A stretch of DNA of 64,000 nt from Streptomyces scopuliridis RB72 (GCF_000718095.1 NZ_JOEI01000007.1:310001-374000), one strand, 5' to 3'; positions 9,959 through 19,508 are shown, counted from the first letter of the stretch. Translations and numbers: made by a program. The notes: a model not told the origin generated them from the sequence alone.

Positions 9959-12106
9959 TCAGCCGATCCGGGTGAGCTTCGCCCCGAGGCCCGGTTCCGC
10001 CAGGTCCTCCTGGAGCGCGACGGGCGCGGAGACCTTGCCCGTACCGGTGCCGACGGTGACCTCCCCGACGACCGTGCCGGAGGCGGCGGTGTGCGGCACC
10101 GTCTCCTTGCCCTCGGTGAGGTTGAGCTTCACCTGGAGACCGGCCCAGCCGACCGCCTTCAGGTCCTTGGTGGAGACCACGGGCGTCCGGCCGCCGAGCC
10201 CGTCGTCCACGTACCCCACGACATCGCCCTTCTTGACGACCGTCGTGGAGGTGACGCCGTCCTGGGCGGTCTTGATCAGCTTGAGGCTGTTCTGGATCGC
10301 CAGCTCCAGCTTGTCCCAGAGCTTCACGCCCTTCTGGGCGCCCATGACCATGCCGACGATCCGGCGGTTCTGGCCGTCGATGATCGTGTTGGCGGTCCAC
10401 AGCAGATTGCCGCCGGCCGGGGTCGACGAGCCGGTCTTGATCCCGCTCACGCCGGGTTCGAGCAGGATCGAGTTGTTGTTGATGATCAGGTTGTCGATGC
10501 CCGGGATCTCGACCTGGGGCAGATTGACGATCTCGCGGAAGACATCGTTCTGCATGACCGCCTTGCCCAGCTTCAGCTGGTCGGTGGCGGTGGACACGGT
10601 GGAGGACTCCAGACCGCTCGGGTCCGTGTACGTCGTGTTCGTCATGCCGAGGTCCTTGGCGGCGGCGTTCATCTTCTCGACGAAGGTCGGCTCCGACTCC
10701 GCGTCCCAACGGGCCAGCAGCCGGGCCGCGTTGTTCCCCGAGGGGATCATCAGCAGCTGGAGCATCTGCTTCTGGGTGAACTGCTGCCCTTCCTTTATGG
10801 GCGCGGTCGACTCGTCGGGGCGGTTGGCCTCCTCGCCCGCCTTCTTGTCGACCTCGATCTTCGGGCCCACCTGCTCGCCCGTGATCGGGTGGTCCCGGAG
10901 GATCACGTACGCGGTCATCACCTTCGCCACGCTCGCGATCGGCGCGGGCTTCTGCTGCCCGTACGTACCGATCGTGCCGACGCCCTCGACCTCGACGGCG
11001 CCCTGGCCCTCGTCGGGCCACGGCATGTCGAGCTTGCCGCCCTCGAAGGTGAACGTGGGGTCGGCGGAGAGCGCGAGCGTGGGCGCCGGAAGCGGCCGTA
11101 CGGCCTGGACGACCGCGAGGACGATCAGAACGAGCACGACGAGCGGCGTCCAGATCTTGACCCGCCGGACGGCCGTACGGACCGGAGTCTCGGGCGGGGC
11201 GGGCTTGTTCGTCAGCTCGGCCAGCAGATCGAGCGGCGGCATGGGCGGCATCGGCTGCTGCCTGGTCCGCTCGGCCGCCTCGGGGAGCGCGGTGGGCACG
11301 GACGGGGAAACGGACGGCGACGGGGACGGCGACGGAGGCCGGGGCGGTGACGCGGGGGCGGCCGGCTTGTCGTCCCGGCGCAGCGGTACGAACGTGCTGG
11401 TCCGCTCGGCGGCCGACTCGGGCTTCTCGTCGGGCTTCTGAGCGGGCTTCTCGTCGGGCTCGGCCTTCTCCTCGGCCTTCTCCTCGCGCTTCTCCTCGGC
11501 CTTCTCCTCGCGCTTCTCCGGCACCTTGAGCGTGGTGGTGGGCTGGTCGACGGCGGGCCGCGGAAGCGCCTTGAAGACGGCGGTGGGCCGGTCGACGGGC
11601 TGCGCGTCCGCGGCGGGGGCGTCGGTGCCCTTCTCGGTGCCCTTCTTGGCAGTGGCCCAGGAGGGGACCTTGCCACCCTTGCCGGACTCGTCCGCTTTTT
11701 CGGCTTCTTCGGATTCATCACCCTTGTCGGGCTTGTCGGCCTTCGCCGCATCGGCATCCGCGGATACGGGCTCCTCCGCACCCTCCGAGGCGTCGGCGTC
11801 GGCGTCGACGTCCGCGTCCTCCGCCTTCGCCTTCGCGGGCTCGGCCTTCGGCGGCCCGGCGTCCGGAGTTATGCGCCCACCGTCCGATTCGTGCGCGTCC
11901 TCGGTCTCCTCGGGCTCTTCGGACTCCTCCGTGCGATTTGCGATCGCGACCTTCGTCGACACCGCCGATCCGGAGTCCCGCTCCGCCGCGTCCGCCGCCC
12001 CTGTCGCCGGTTCACGGAAGACCGCGAGCCGCGGATCCCGCTCTCCCGGAGCCGTCTCCCCCGATGACTTCCGCTGATCCGACTTGCCGGGGGACTCGCC
12101 CGCCAC
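9959..12106 (-). CDS. D-alanyl-D-alanine carboxypeptidase (S11 penicillin-binding protein) with long acidic N-terminus
   Basis: Removes the terminal D-Ala of peptidoglycan stem pentapeptides outside the membrane. The GTG at 12106 is chosen because GAAGGAG sits five bases upstream; the frame is open back to 12280 but that extension is unlike coding sequence. The protein has 715 residues. About 310 N-terminal residues are charged, Ala/Glu/Lys-rich and probably disordered in the cytoplasm, then one membrane helix lies at about 317-335, and the peptidase domain follows with the three active-site motifs SVAK (392-395), SGN (456-458) and KTG (557-559). A small beta-rich C-terminal domain ends the protein. 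The disordered cytoplasmic part is far longer than in most DacA proteins and is rich in EKREEKAEEK-type repeats. Confidence 0.95.
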   Translation of the reverse strand: MAGESPGKSDQRKSSGETAPGERDPRLAVFREPATGAADAAERDSGSAVSTKVAIANRTEESEEPEETEDAHESDGGRITPDAGPPKAEPAKAKAEDADVDADADASEGAEEPVSADADAAKADKPDKGDESEEAEKADESGKGGKVPSWATAKKGTEKGTDAPAADAQPVDRPTAVFKALPRPAVDQPTTTLKVPEKREEKAEEKREEKAEEKAEPDEKPAQKPDEKPESAAERTSTFVPLRRDDKPAAPASPPRPPSPSPSPSVSPSVPTALPEAAERTRQQPMPPMPPLDLLAELTNKPAPPETPVRTAVRRVKIWTPLVVLVLIVLAVVQAVRPLPAPTLALSADPTFTFEGGKLDMPWPDEGQGAVEVEGVGTIGTYGQQKPAPIASVAKVMTAYVILRDHPITGEQVGPKIEVDKKAGEEANRPDESTAPIKEGQQFTQKQMLQLLMIPSGNNAARLLARWDAESEPTFVEKMNAAAKDLGMTNTTYTDPSGLESSTVSTATDQLKLGKAVMQNDVFREIVNLPQVEIPGIDNLIINNNSILLEPGVSGIKTGSSTPAGGNLLWTANTIIDGQNRRIVGMVMGAQKGVKLWDKLELAIQNSLKLIKTAQDGVTSTTVVKKGDVVGYVDDGLGGRTPVVSTKDLKAVGWAGLQVKLNLTEGKETVPHTAASGTVVGEVTVGTGTGKVSAPVALQEDLAEPGLGAKLTRIG

Positions 12107-12298
12107 CGTGTCTCCTTCATGTCTCATCCGACGTACCGCACTGTCCGAAGCATCTATCAGTGTCCTGCTCTGAGACCTCGGCCAACGTGCTAGACGAGAA
12201 CGACATACATAACGGTTCCCGCACAAAGCACCCAGGCACCCTCGACAGACCAATGTGAGAGGGGTCACCCTGTCATTCATCCACGCGGGGAGGCATGG

Positions 12299-13042
12299 AT
12301 GGGCAGGAGCCGCAGAACAATTCCGGAGGAGCTTCTGTTGCTCGCTCTGGACCCGGCCACGGGTACCACAGCGCAGCCGCAGTCGCTCGACCTCGGCCTG
12401 GCCGGAGCACAGCTAGTAGAGCTGGCTCTGGCAGGACGGATAGCCCCTGACGGGGATCGTATCGCCGTGGTGATGCCACGGCCGACCGGAGATCCGACTC
12501 TGGACTCCGCACTGGAGCTGCTGCGCAGACGCGGCAGTCCGGTCCGGGCCGTCCACTGGATCGGCGGGCCCCGACTGGGGCTGCGCCAGACCTATCTCTC
12601 GCATCTGGAGCGATGCGGCATGGTGCATGCCGTGGCGGGCCAGATGTGCGGAGTGCTGCCGACGACTCGCTACCAGGCGACGGAGACGGCGATCAGCCGG
12701 GAAATCAGGTCCCGGCTGGACAGTGCGATCCGCACCGGCGTACCGCCGGACCCGCGGACCGCGGCGCTCGCCGCGCTGGCCCACGCGGTCGGACTCGGCA
12801 AGCACCTCTACCCCGGCAACGAGGGGCGCTCGTCGCGCTCCCGGCTCCGGGACCTGATCAGACATGACCCGATGGGCGGTCTCGTGGCGCACGCCGTGAT
12901 GGACGTCCAGAACGGTGTGGGCGCACAGCCACGCCGTAATCCCGCCCAGGGCGCCCCCAGCGCCCCGGGTGGCGGACGACCCCCAGGGGCCGTGCCGATG
13001 CAGCCGCACCACGGCGGCATGGCTCGCGTCCCGGCGCACTGA
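12299..13042 (+). CDS. GPP34 (GOLPH3/VPS74-like) domain protein
   Basis: A 247-residue soluble protein. The N-terminus (RRTIPEELLLLALDPATGT) and following GLAGAQLVELALAGRI are characteristic of the GPP34 family, the bacterial relatives of the Golgi phosphoinositide-binding protein GOLPH3. Several copies occur in Streptomyces genomes, usually without known function. The ATG at 12299 has GGGGAGG five bases upstream; a nearby ATG at 12295 is out of frame. The last 35 residues are Pro/Gly/Arg-rich. It is divergent from the carboxypeptidase gene, and a strong terminator follows it, so it is probably monocistronic. Confidence 0.85.
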   Translation: MGRSRRTIPEELLLLALDPATGTTAQPQSLDLGLAGAQLVELALAGRIAPDGDRIAVVMPRPTGDPTLDSALELLRRRGSPVRAVHWIGGPRLGLRQTYLSHLERCGMVHAVAGQMCGVLPTTRYQATETAISREIRSRLDSAIRTGVPPDPRTAALAALAHAVGLGKHLYPGNEGRSSRSRLRDLIRHDPMGGLVAHAVMDVQNGVGAQPRRNPAQGAPSAPGGGRPPGAVPMQPHHGGMARVPAH

Positions 13043-13151
13043 ACGACCCGCACACCCGTCACACCATCAACACCCGCAGGAACCGCAGGAACCGCCAACA
13101 CCGCAGTCCGCCGCACCGACGTCCCCAGAGCCGGTTCGGGAGCCGCACAAA

Positions 13152-13196
13152 ACGCGCGGGGCAGCCAGACGACATCAGTCTGGCTGCCCCGCGCGT
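13152..13196. terminator. 19-bp perfect hairpin terminator after the GPP34 gene
   Basis: The arms 13152-13170 and 13178-13196 are exactly complementary with a seven-base loop (GACATCA). It stands 110 bases past the GPP34 stop. It is the strongest simple hairpin in this part of the window. A short run of CTGACGGCC-type direct repeats follows at about 13208-13253. I see no gene in 13043-13456. Confidence 0.85.
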
Positions 13197-13456
13197 CGCG
13201 TATCGGTCCCCTGATGGCCCTCTGACGGCTCCCTGACGGCCCTCTGACGGCCTGTGGGGCGGCGTGGGTGGGTCCGGGGCGGGTCCGGGGCGGATCGGAG
13301 CCCGTCCCGGCGCGGAGGCGCTCGCACCGGCGCGCGGGGAACCGCGCAGACCGGCCCATTCGCCTCTGTGGCCATTTTCCAGCGCAGTCACGGCATTTGG
13401 TGGCAGTCTGCTGAGCAGTAGATACGTACAGCTACGCAGCCGGAGGTGCAGTTTCC

Positions 13457-14314
13457 GTGGCGTCCAACGTCAATCCCACCGTCAGGCGACGCCGATTGGG
13501 CCAGGAGTTGCGCCGGCTTCGCGAGCTGAAGGGCATGACGGCCGAGGAGGTGGCGGAGCGCCTGCTGGTCTCCCAGTCGAAGATCAGCCGTCTGGAGAAC
13601 GGCCGCCGTTCCATCAGCCAGCGCGATGTCCGTGACCTCTGCGGGGTGTACGAGGTCGAGGACCAGCGCATCGTGGACTCGCTGATGCAAATGGCCAAGG
13701 ACTCCCGTCAGCAGGGCTGGTGGCACGCCTTCGGCGACATCCCGTACAGCGTCTACATCGGTCTGGAGACGGACGCGGCGTCCCTGCGGGTGTACGAGCC
13801 CCAGGTCGTCCCCGGGCTGCTCCAGACCCGGCCGTACGCGGAGGCGCTCATCAACGGCGCGCTGCCCGAATCCCCGGTGCTCGACGTCGAGAAGCGCGTC
13901 GGGGTACGGCTGCGACGGCAGGACCGCATCAGCACGCCCGACGACCCGCTGCGGCTGTGGGCGGTGGTGGACGAGGCGGCGCTGCGCCGGCGCGTCGGCG
14001 ACCGGCAGCTGATGCGCGAGCAGCTGGAACATCTCGTCGAGCAGTCACAGCTCCCGCATGTGACGGTGCAGGTGCTGCCCTTCGACATGGGCGCGCATCC
14101 CGGGATCACCGGGCATTACGCGATTCTCGAATTCCCGGACGCCTCGGACTCCAGCGTCGTCTACATCGAGGGCGTGACGAGCGACCTTTATCTGGAGAAG
14201 GCGAATGATGTGCAGCGCTACAGCGTGATGTACGAGCACTTGCGCGCACAGGCGCTGAACGCCGATCAGACCCGGCAGTTCATCGCGGATATCGCCAAGG
14301 AATACGCCCGCTAG
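13457..14314 (+). CDS. XRE-family regulator with DUF5753 ligand-like domain
   Basis: A 285-residue DNA-binding protein. Residues about 10-70 form a helix-turn-helix (LGQELRRLRELKGMTAEEVAERL, then QSKISRLENGRRSIS), and residues about 95-275 form the DUF5753 domain (VPGLLQTRPYAEALI and ITGHYAILEFPD are typical). This architecture, related to S. coelicolor WhiJ-type regulators, is multiplied in Streptomyces and usually paired with a DUF397 gene, which follows here. The GTG start has GGAGG upstream. Such pairs often work as regulator and small antagonist in development or secondary metabolism; the target here is unknown. Confidence 0.93.
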   Translation: MASNVNPTVRRRRLGQELRRLRELKGMTAEEVAERLLVSQSKISRLENGRRSISQRDVRDLCGVYEVEDQRIVDSLMQMAKDSRQQGWWHAFGDIPYSVYIGLETDAASLRVYEPQVVPGLLQTRPYAEALINGALPESPVLDVEKRVGVRLRRQDRISTPDDPLRLWAVVDEAALRRRVGDRQLMREQLEHLVEQSQLPHVTVQVLPFDMGAHPGITGHYAILEFPDASDSSVVYIEGVTSDLYLEKANDVQRYSVMYEHLRAQALNADQTRQFIADIAKEYAR

Positions 14315-14611
14315 CGGGCCGTCGGACCGTATACCGGCTGCCGGGTCCGGCATGACGGCCGCCGGCGGCCGGCCGGCGGCTCCGACGGGGCCTGCCACCA
14401 AGGCATTTGCGCGAAATGTCGAGTACGCCGACTTTCCCGTCCGGAGCGAGGGGAAGGTACACCTCCGCTACCTGGAAGCGGAAGGCTCCCGAGGGATAAG
14501 CCATCAGGACGAGTGAACGCCCGTCCCGCCCATGGAGTGGGGCTAGTAGCGTCGATCATGCCAGCAGGAAGTTGGCGCTATTTCACACCCATTGCTGAAA
14601 CCGGAGCGAAC

Positions 14612-14821
14612 ATGGCAATTCTTCAGGGCGCTACGGACACGTGGATCAAGTCCTCGTACTCCGGCGGAAACGGCGCGTGCGTAGAGGTCAAGTCCCCCGT
14701 CGTCCAGGCCATTGCCGTCCGGGATTCGAAGGCCCCCGAAGGGCCCTCGATCTCCTTCGTCCCCACCTCATGGAATGCCTTCGTGCAGGAAATGAACAAG
14801 GGCGCTTTCGACCTCGGCTGA
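14612..14821 (+). CDS. DUF397 protein, partner of the preceding XRE regulator
   Basis: A 69-residue protein with the DUF397 signature WIKSSYSGGNGACVEV near the N-terminus, followed by IAVRDSK and a conserved W. The ATG at 14612 is preferred to upstream in-frame starts because GGAG lies six bases before it and the domain begins eight residues in. The gap of about 300 bases from the regulator could carry its own promoter. In WhiJ/BldB-type systems the small protein modulates the regulator; that function is inferred from pairing. Confidence 0.92.
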   Translation: MAILQGATDTWIKSSYSGGNGACVEVKSPVVQAIAVRDSKAPEGPSISFVPTSWNAFVQEMNKGAFDLG

Positions 14822-15231
14822 GGTCATTCGGCGCCCTGCACCCGCACCACTGATAGAGCCCTCTCGACCGGTCCGCCGTCCTGGCCGAGGGGGCTCGGCC
14901 GTGCCCGGCATTTTCTTCTTTCACTCCCCCTCCCGGCCGCATGGGACCCGCATCCCCTGCGGTCATTTCGTTGTGGCCGAAGCCTGACGAAGTGCTCGCT
15001 CATCGTGTGGGCGCCGTCACGTTCACGACAACGCCCCGACAGGTCAAGAACAAGTAAAATGGTTCGGCTTTCTGACTTGAGTTCACATTTATGACCGGCG
15101 AAGCTCTTGACCAGCCGTCGCGCCAGGCGGTTCAATCCCCGAAGTCCCCGCTCCCGCACGGGGAACCCGCCGACCGGACGAACTGACGAAGAGCACTCGA
15201 CGTTCATAGGGCGGACCCCTGGAGGGGGCAC
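14822..15231. promoter_or_regulatory. 410-base gene-free region upstream of the symporter
   Basis: I see no coding frame with start and ribosome binding site here. An imperfect hairpin (GAGCCCTC near 14856 with GAGGGGGCTC near 14890) may end the DUF397 transcript. The stretch 15040-15095 is unusually AT-rich for this genome and is the likely promoter region of the symporter. No defined -10 or -35 can be assigned with confidence. Confidence 0.4.
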
Positions 15232-16824
15232 ATGAACAGCCTCGACTGGATCGTGCTCATCGCATACTTCGGTGTGATGGTCGCGATCGGCCTCTGGTCG
15301 CACAAGCGCGTGGACAACGTCAGCGACTTCTTCACCGCCGGCGGCAAGATGCCCTGGTGGCTTTCCGGTATCTCGCACCACATGTCCGGTTACAGCGCGG
15401 TGATGTTCACGGGATACGCGGGCATCGCCTATGTCTACGGTGTCACCTCGTTCGTGACCTGGTCCCTCCCGATCGCCATCGGTATCGGGATCGGCGCCAA
15501 GCTCTTCGCGCCCCGGCTCAACCGGCTGCGCTCGCGGCTCCATGTCGCGTCGCCGCTCGAATACCTCAAGAACCGCTACGACCTGAGGACGCAGCAGGCG
15601 CTCGCCTGGTCGGGGCTGCTGCTGAAGATCGTGGACGTGGGCGCCAAATGGGCGGCCATCGCCACCCTGCTCTCCGTCTTCACCGGGATCTCCCTCAACC
15701 AGGGCATCCTCATCACCGGTGTCATCACCGGCATCTACTGCACCGTCGGCGGTCTGTGGGCCGATGCCCTCACAGAACTGGGGCAGTTCATCATCCAGCT
15801 CTTCGCCGGTATCGCGATGCTCGTCGCCGTCATGGGCAAGCTCGGCGGCTTCAGCGCCCTGTGGACGGTCTGGGACAAGCTCCCCGAGGGGCACGCCGAC
15901 CCGACGGCCGGGCCGTACACCGTGACGTTCCTGCTGGCGTTCCTCTTCATCAAGATGTTCGAGTACAACGGCGGCATGTGGAACCAGGCCCAGCGCTACA
16001 TGGCGACGGCCAACGCCCGGGAGGCGACCCGCTCGGCCCGGCTCTCCGCCATCCTCTGGCTCGTCTGGCCGCTGGTCCTCTTCTTCCCGATGTGGTGCGC
16101 GCCGCTGCTCGTCGAGGCGCAGAAGCCGGACGCGTCCGACTCGTACGCCCTGATGACCGAACAGCTGCTGCCGCACGGTCTGCTGGGCCTGGTCATCGTC
16201 GGATTCTTCTCGCACACCATGGCCATGTGCTCCTCCGACGCCAACGCCATCGCGGCGGTCTTCACCCGGGACATCGCGCCCGTCATCTCGAAGGCGGCGC
16301 GCGGCTGGTCGGAGCGGGCGGGGCTGCTGGCGGCGCGGCTGTCGACGATCTCGTTCCTGGCGCTGTCGATGGCGATCGCCACCCAGGTCAACTCGCCGAC
16401 GTTCAAGGACATCATCACCGTCGTGATCAAGTGGGTGGCCGGTCTGATGGGTCCGATCGCGATCCCGTTCATGCTCGGTCTGCTCAAGCCGTTCCGCAGG
16501 TCGGGGCCGACCGCGGCGCTGACCAGCTGGGCGCTGGGGCTGCTGGCCTTCTGGCTGGTCAACTACCCCATCAACTGGGCCGTCGAGGGCGGTGTGCCAC
16601 TCCAGTACCAGGTCTCGGTCCCGCTCGCGGTCTCGCTGGTGCTCTACATCGTGATCGGTTTCCTGAAGCCGGAGGAGTCCCCCGAGCGCGAGGTGCTGCT
16701 GGCCCGGATCAACGGGGAGGGCGACGGCGACGGTTCGGGTCTGACCGCGGCCTCGCTGCGGGTGCCGGCGCCGGCGGAGCCGCGTGACGCGAAGACGACG
16801 GACAGGAAGGGCTCGGACGGCTGA
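15232..16824 (+). CDS. sodium:solute symporter (SSS/SLC5 family)
   Basis: A 530-residue membrane transporter with about 13 helices starting at residue 4. The family pattern is clear in the N-terminal segment (FFTAGGKMPWWLSGISHHMSGYSAVMF), which forms the sodium/substrate core, and in GLLGLVIVGFFSHTMAMCSSDANAIAAVFTRDI. Length fits the family. The C-terminal about 55 residues are hydrophilic. The ATG has GGAGGG six bases upstream. The solute cannot be read from the sequence; related Streptomyces proteins are annotated for sugars or other carboxylate and polyol substrates. It is convergent with the ADP-ribosylglycohydrolase-like gene, with a shared terminator between them. Confidence 0.93.
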   Translation: MNSLDWIVLIAYFGVMVAIGLWSHKRVDNVSDFFTAGGKMPWWLSGISHHMSGYSAVMFTGYAGIAYVYGVTSFVTWSLPIAIGIGIGAKLFAPRLNRLRSRLHVASPLEYLKNRYDLRTQQALAWSGLLLKIVDVGAKWAAIATLLSVFTGISLNQGILITGVITGIYCTVGGLWADALTELGQFIIQLFAGIAMLVAVMGKLGGFSALWTVWDKLPEGHADPTAGPYTVTFLLAFLFIKMFEYNGGMWNQAQRYMATANAREATRSARLSAILWLVWPLVLFFPMWCAPLLVEAQKPDASDSYALMTEQLLPHGLLGLVIVGFFSHTMAMCSSDANAIAAVFTRDIAPVISKAARGWSERAGLLAARLSTISFLALSMAIATQVNSPTFKDIITVVIKWVAGLMGPIAIPFMLGLLKPFRRSGPTAALTSWALGLLAFWLVNYPINWAVEGGVPLQYQVSVPLAVSLVLYIVIGFLKPEESPEREVLLARINGEGDGDGSGLTAASLRVPAPAEPRDAKTTDRKGSDG

Positions 16825-16851
16825 GGCCACGGGGACCTCTCCGGCACCGCT

Positions 16852-16894
16852 GTGCGGCGGGTACGGGCGTACGTAACGTCCGTACCCGCCGCAC
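16852..16894. terminator. bidirectional hairpin terminator
   Basis: GTGCGGCGGGTACGG (16852-16866) pairs exactly with CCGTACCCGCCGCAC (16880-16894) across 13 bases. It lies between the convergent symporter and ADP-ribosylglycohydrolase-like genes and can serve both. Confidence 0.85.
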
Positions 16895-16923
16895 CGTCGC
16901 GTCAGGCCCCCGCCTCAGCCGCT

Positions 16924-18039
16924 TCAGCCGCGCGGGTACCGGGCCAGCCACCCCGAGGCCGCGCTCCCCGGGCTGTGCAGCGCCGGGCCCTGCGTCATCT
17001 CCATCGCGAAGTCGTCCGCGATCTCCAGCAGGGTGGGCCGGCCCTCCAGCTCCGCCAGCCAGGCGGGCGGCAGCGCCGTCTCGCCGTGGAGCGCGCCGAG
17101 CAGCGCGCCGCAGAGAGTCCCGGTCACCGCCGACGGACCGTCGTGGTTGACGGCCAGGCGCAGCCCCTGGCGGATGTCCTCGGCGACCAGCGCGCAGTAG
17201 ACGGCGACGCCGAGCGCCGACTCGGCGGTACGTCCCTCGCCGAGCGCGGCGATCCGTTCCGGGCCCGGGATCCCCTGCCGTACGGCGCCCAGCGCCTGTT
17301 GAAGGGCGTCCGAGACGGGCTGGTGCCCCGGGCGCGGGGTGAGCTGGGCGAGGGCGCGTTGCACGCCCGCGTCCAGCGTCTCGCCGCGCGCCAGCGCGTG
17401 CACGATCACGGCGAAGGCGCCCGCGGACAGATACGCGCCCGGGGAGCCGTGCGTCTGGACGGCGCACTCCACGGCGAGCTGGCACACCAACTGCGGCTCC
17501 CAGCCCACGAGCAGCCCGAACGGCGCGGACCGTACAAGGGCGCCCGAGTCGCGCGCGATGGTGTTCTTGGGCTTGTCGAGTGTGCCCATGGTGGTGTCGC
17601 CGAGCCCGGTGAGACAGGAGATGGTCGGGTCGCGGCGCGCGTACAGCCACTCCTCCTGGGCGAGCCAGCCGCCGTCCTTACGGCGCAGATCCGGCCCCCA
17701 GTCCCGCTGGGTCGCCGCCCAGCGCAGATGCGCGCGGTGCACATCGGTGGGCGGATGCCAGGCGCCGGTGTCCCTGCGTACCTGGGCGCGGATCAGCCCG
17801 TCGACGGTGAACAGGGTCAGCTGCGTGGCGGCGCTGACCGCGCCGCGGCGGCCGAAGGCGGGCACGAAGTCGTTGACGGCGCCCTCCCCGTGGGCGGCCC
17901 TGATCTCGTCGAGCGTGAGCGCGGAGACCCCGGCACCGAGCGCGTCGCCGATGGCACCGCCGAGCAGACAGCCCCGTACCCGGCTGCGGAAATCCTGCTG
18001 TTCCGCACGGCCCCAGATGGCTCCGGACGGTGTGCTCAC
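16924..18039 (-). CDS. ADP-ribosylglycohydrolase (DraG)-family protein lacking metal-binding motifs
   Basis: DraG-type enzymes remove ADP-ribose from proteins using two magnesium ions held by conserved aspartates. The overall fold signature is clear: RGCLLGGAIGDALGAG at residues 22-37 and a C-terminal TGTLCGALLGALHGETALP. However, the usual (T/S)DDTQ motif is VSAATQ (68-73), the usual NHSGDSDSTG is NHDGPSAVTG (298-307), and the segment before RSAPFG is RDSGALV instead of a KGCGTVM-type sequence. The frame is intact over 371 residues. The parsimonious reading is a retained pseudoenzyme that may still bind ADP-ribose or a protein partner. The family call is firm; loss of catalysis is inferred. 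Confidence 0.88.
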   Translation of the reverse strand: MSTPSGAIWGRAEQQDFRSRVRGCLLGGAIGDALGAGVSALTLDEIRAAHGEGAVNDFVPAFGRRGAVSAATQLTLFTVDGLIRAQVRRDTGAWHPPTDVHRAHLRWAATQRDWGPDLRRKDGGWLAQEEWLYARRDPTISCLTGLGDTTMGTLDKPKNTIARDSGALVRSAPFGLLVGWEPQLVCQLAVECAVQTHGSPGAYLSAGAFAVIVHALARGETLDAGVQRALAQLTPRPGHQPVSDALQQALGAVRQGIPGPERIAALGEGRTAESALGVAVYCALVAEDIRQGLRLAVNHDGPSAVTGTLCGALLGALHGETALPPAWLAELEGRPTLLEIADDFAMEMTQGPALHSPGSAASGWLARYPRG

Positions 18040-18263
18040 GCGCCACTCCCTCCCCTGTGCCTCCGAGCGGACCGCACAAACTGCGCAGCACTGTAATCGA
18101 CCGGGAACAGCGGGTTGAGGGCGCGCTTCGCGCTGCCTGGGGCACGGTGGGGCGGTATGGGCGGCGGTCGCCCGGCAGGTCGGTTTTGGGCGGCCGGGCG
18201 GCGCGCGAAGGTTTCGTGAGGGTTACGTGGCGCTGGCCGCGCGGCCCTGCCCGAAGCCCGGCA

Positions 18264-19508
18264 TCACACGGACGCCGGGCTACGGCGCGGGGACTCGCGC
18301 AGCCGCATGGCGGGCCGTTCCAGATGCGTGGCGGCGCGCAGCAGCCACTCGACCGGGCCCATCCGGAACCGCCGCATCCACCAGGCGCTCCACACCAGTT
18401 GTACGGAGTAGACCGCCACCGCGATGGCGAGGACCGCCGCGTACGGCACGCGGCCGATGAGTCCGAGGCCGATCCCCGTGAAGATCAGTACGCAGAGCAG
18501 CGACTGGCTCAGGTAGTTGGTCAGCGCCATCCGTCCCGGCCCGGCGAGCACCTCCGCCAGCCGAGCGCCGCGCGCGGTCCTGAACACACGCAGGAGCGTG
18601 GCGGCATACGCGGCGGTGAGGAAGGGCGCGCTCACGATGTGCGCCGCCCCGGCGAAGAGGTTGTCGTCCCCGCCGAAGGTGTAGAACAGCGAGCCCGCCA
18701 GCCCCACCGGGAAACCGATGAGCTGGATGAGCCGCAGCTTCCTCTCATGGCCGGCGGGCTGGGCGAGTACGCGCCGCTTGCCCGCGGCCAGCCCCACGAG
18801 GAAGGCGGAGAACGCCAACGGCCCCTGGAAGAAGAGGATCAGCGGGAACGAGGTCCCCAGCGAGGAGAGCCGCTCGCCGATGACCGACCCGAGGCCGCCG
18901 CGCATCGCCTCGGTGCCGGCCCGGCCGTCGGCGAGCATCCTGGCCTGTTCCGAGGCGGTGGCGGTCGCGGAGGCACCGTCGATGACGGTCACGAGGACGG
19001 CCACGGTCAGGAACAGCAGCGCGATCGTGCCGGTGATGATCCCCGCCACCCACAGCGCGCGGCGCGGCGAGATACCGCGCACCAGGAAGAGCAACAGGCC
19101 GAGCACGGCGTACGTGACGAGGATGTCGCCGTAGAACAGCAGCACCGCGTTGGCGACGCCTATCAGGAACAGCGCCCCGAGCCGGCGCAGAAAGCGGGGG
19201 CGGAAGGTGAGCCCGCGCGCGGCGGCGGAGTTGATCTGGAGGGTGAAGCTGTAGCCGAAGAGGAAGGCGAAGAGGAGATAGAACTTCGACTCGAAGACGA
19301 ACTGGACGACGTCCGAGGCGAGATGGTCGTGCCACGCGGTCCGGGCCGGGTCGGATATGTCCAGGAGGGTGTAACCGCTCGCGAAGAACGGGATGTTGAC
19401 CATCAGGATGCCGAAGAGCGCGAAGCCGCGCAGCGCGTCGACATCCGCGAGCCGTGCGGTCGCGGACGTGCCCGCGCGGGCGGGCTCGGTCTGGGACGGT
19501 GGTGTCAT
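18264..19508 (-). CDS. DUF418 / YeiB-family membrane protein
   Basis: A 414-residue polytopic protein. The N-terminal DALRGFALFGILMVNIPFFASGY and FLFGYSFTLQI blocks and the C-terminal MALTNYLSQSLL..., followed by QLVWSAWWMRRFRMGPVEWLLRA, are diagnostic of DUF418 proteins. The family resembles acyltransferase-3 and HGSNAT-type membrane enzymes; no function is established. No ribosome binding site is obvious before the ATG. It lies downstream of the STAND NTPase gene on the same strand with about 100 bases between them. The 224 bases between its stop and the preceding ADP-ribosylglycohydrolase-like gene hold no gene. Confidence 0.92.
   Translation of the reverse strand: MTPPSQTEPARAGTSATARLADVDALRGFALFGILMVNIPFFASGYTLLDISDPARTAWHDHLASDVVQFVFESKFYLLFAFLFGYSFTLQINSAAARGLTFRPRFLRRLGALFLIGVANAVLLFYGDILVTYAVLGLLLFLVRGISPRRALWVAGIITGTIALLFLTVAVLVTVIDGASATATASEQARMLADGRAGTEAMRGGLGSVIGERLSSLGTSFPLILFFQGPLAFSAFLVGLAAGKRRVLAQPAGHERKLRLIQLIGFPVGLAGSLFYTFGGDDNLFAGAAHIVSAPFLTAAYAATLLRVFRTARGARLAEVLAGPGRMALTNYLSQSLLCVLIFTGIGLGLIGRVPYAAVLAIAVAVYSVQLVWSAWWMRRFRMGPVEWLLRAATHLERPAMRLRESPRRSPASV

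Noticed and set aside
12107-12280. 58-codon upstream extension of the carboxypeptidase
   Set aside because: A near-ideal GAAGGAG stands before the GTG at 12106, and the extension is Cys/Arg-rich, unlike the acidic region that follows.
13208-13253. short CTGACGGCC direct repeats considered as a CRISPR-like array
   Set aside because: Units are 10-13 bases with almost no spacer and irregular; not a CRISPR.
14824-16830. 668-codon minus-strand frame over the symporter
   Set aside because: Antisense shadow of a clear membrane transporter; no domain and no ribosome binding site.
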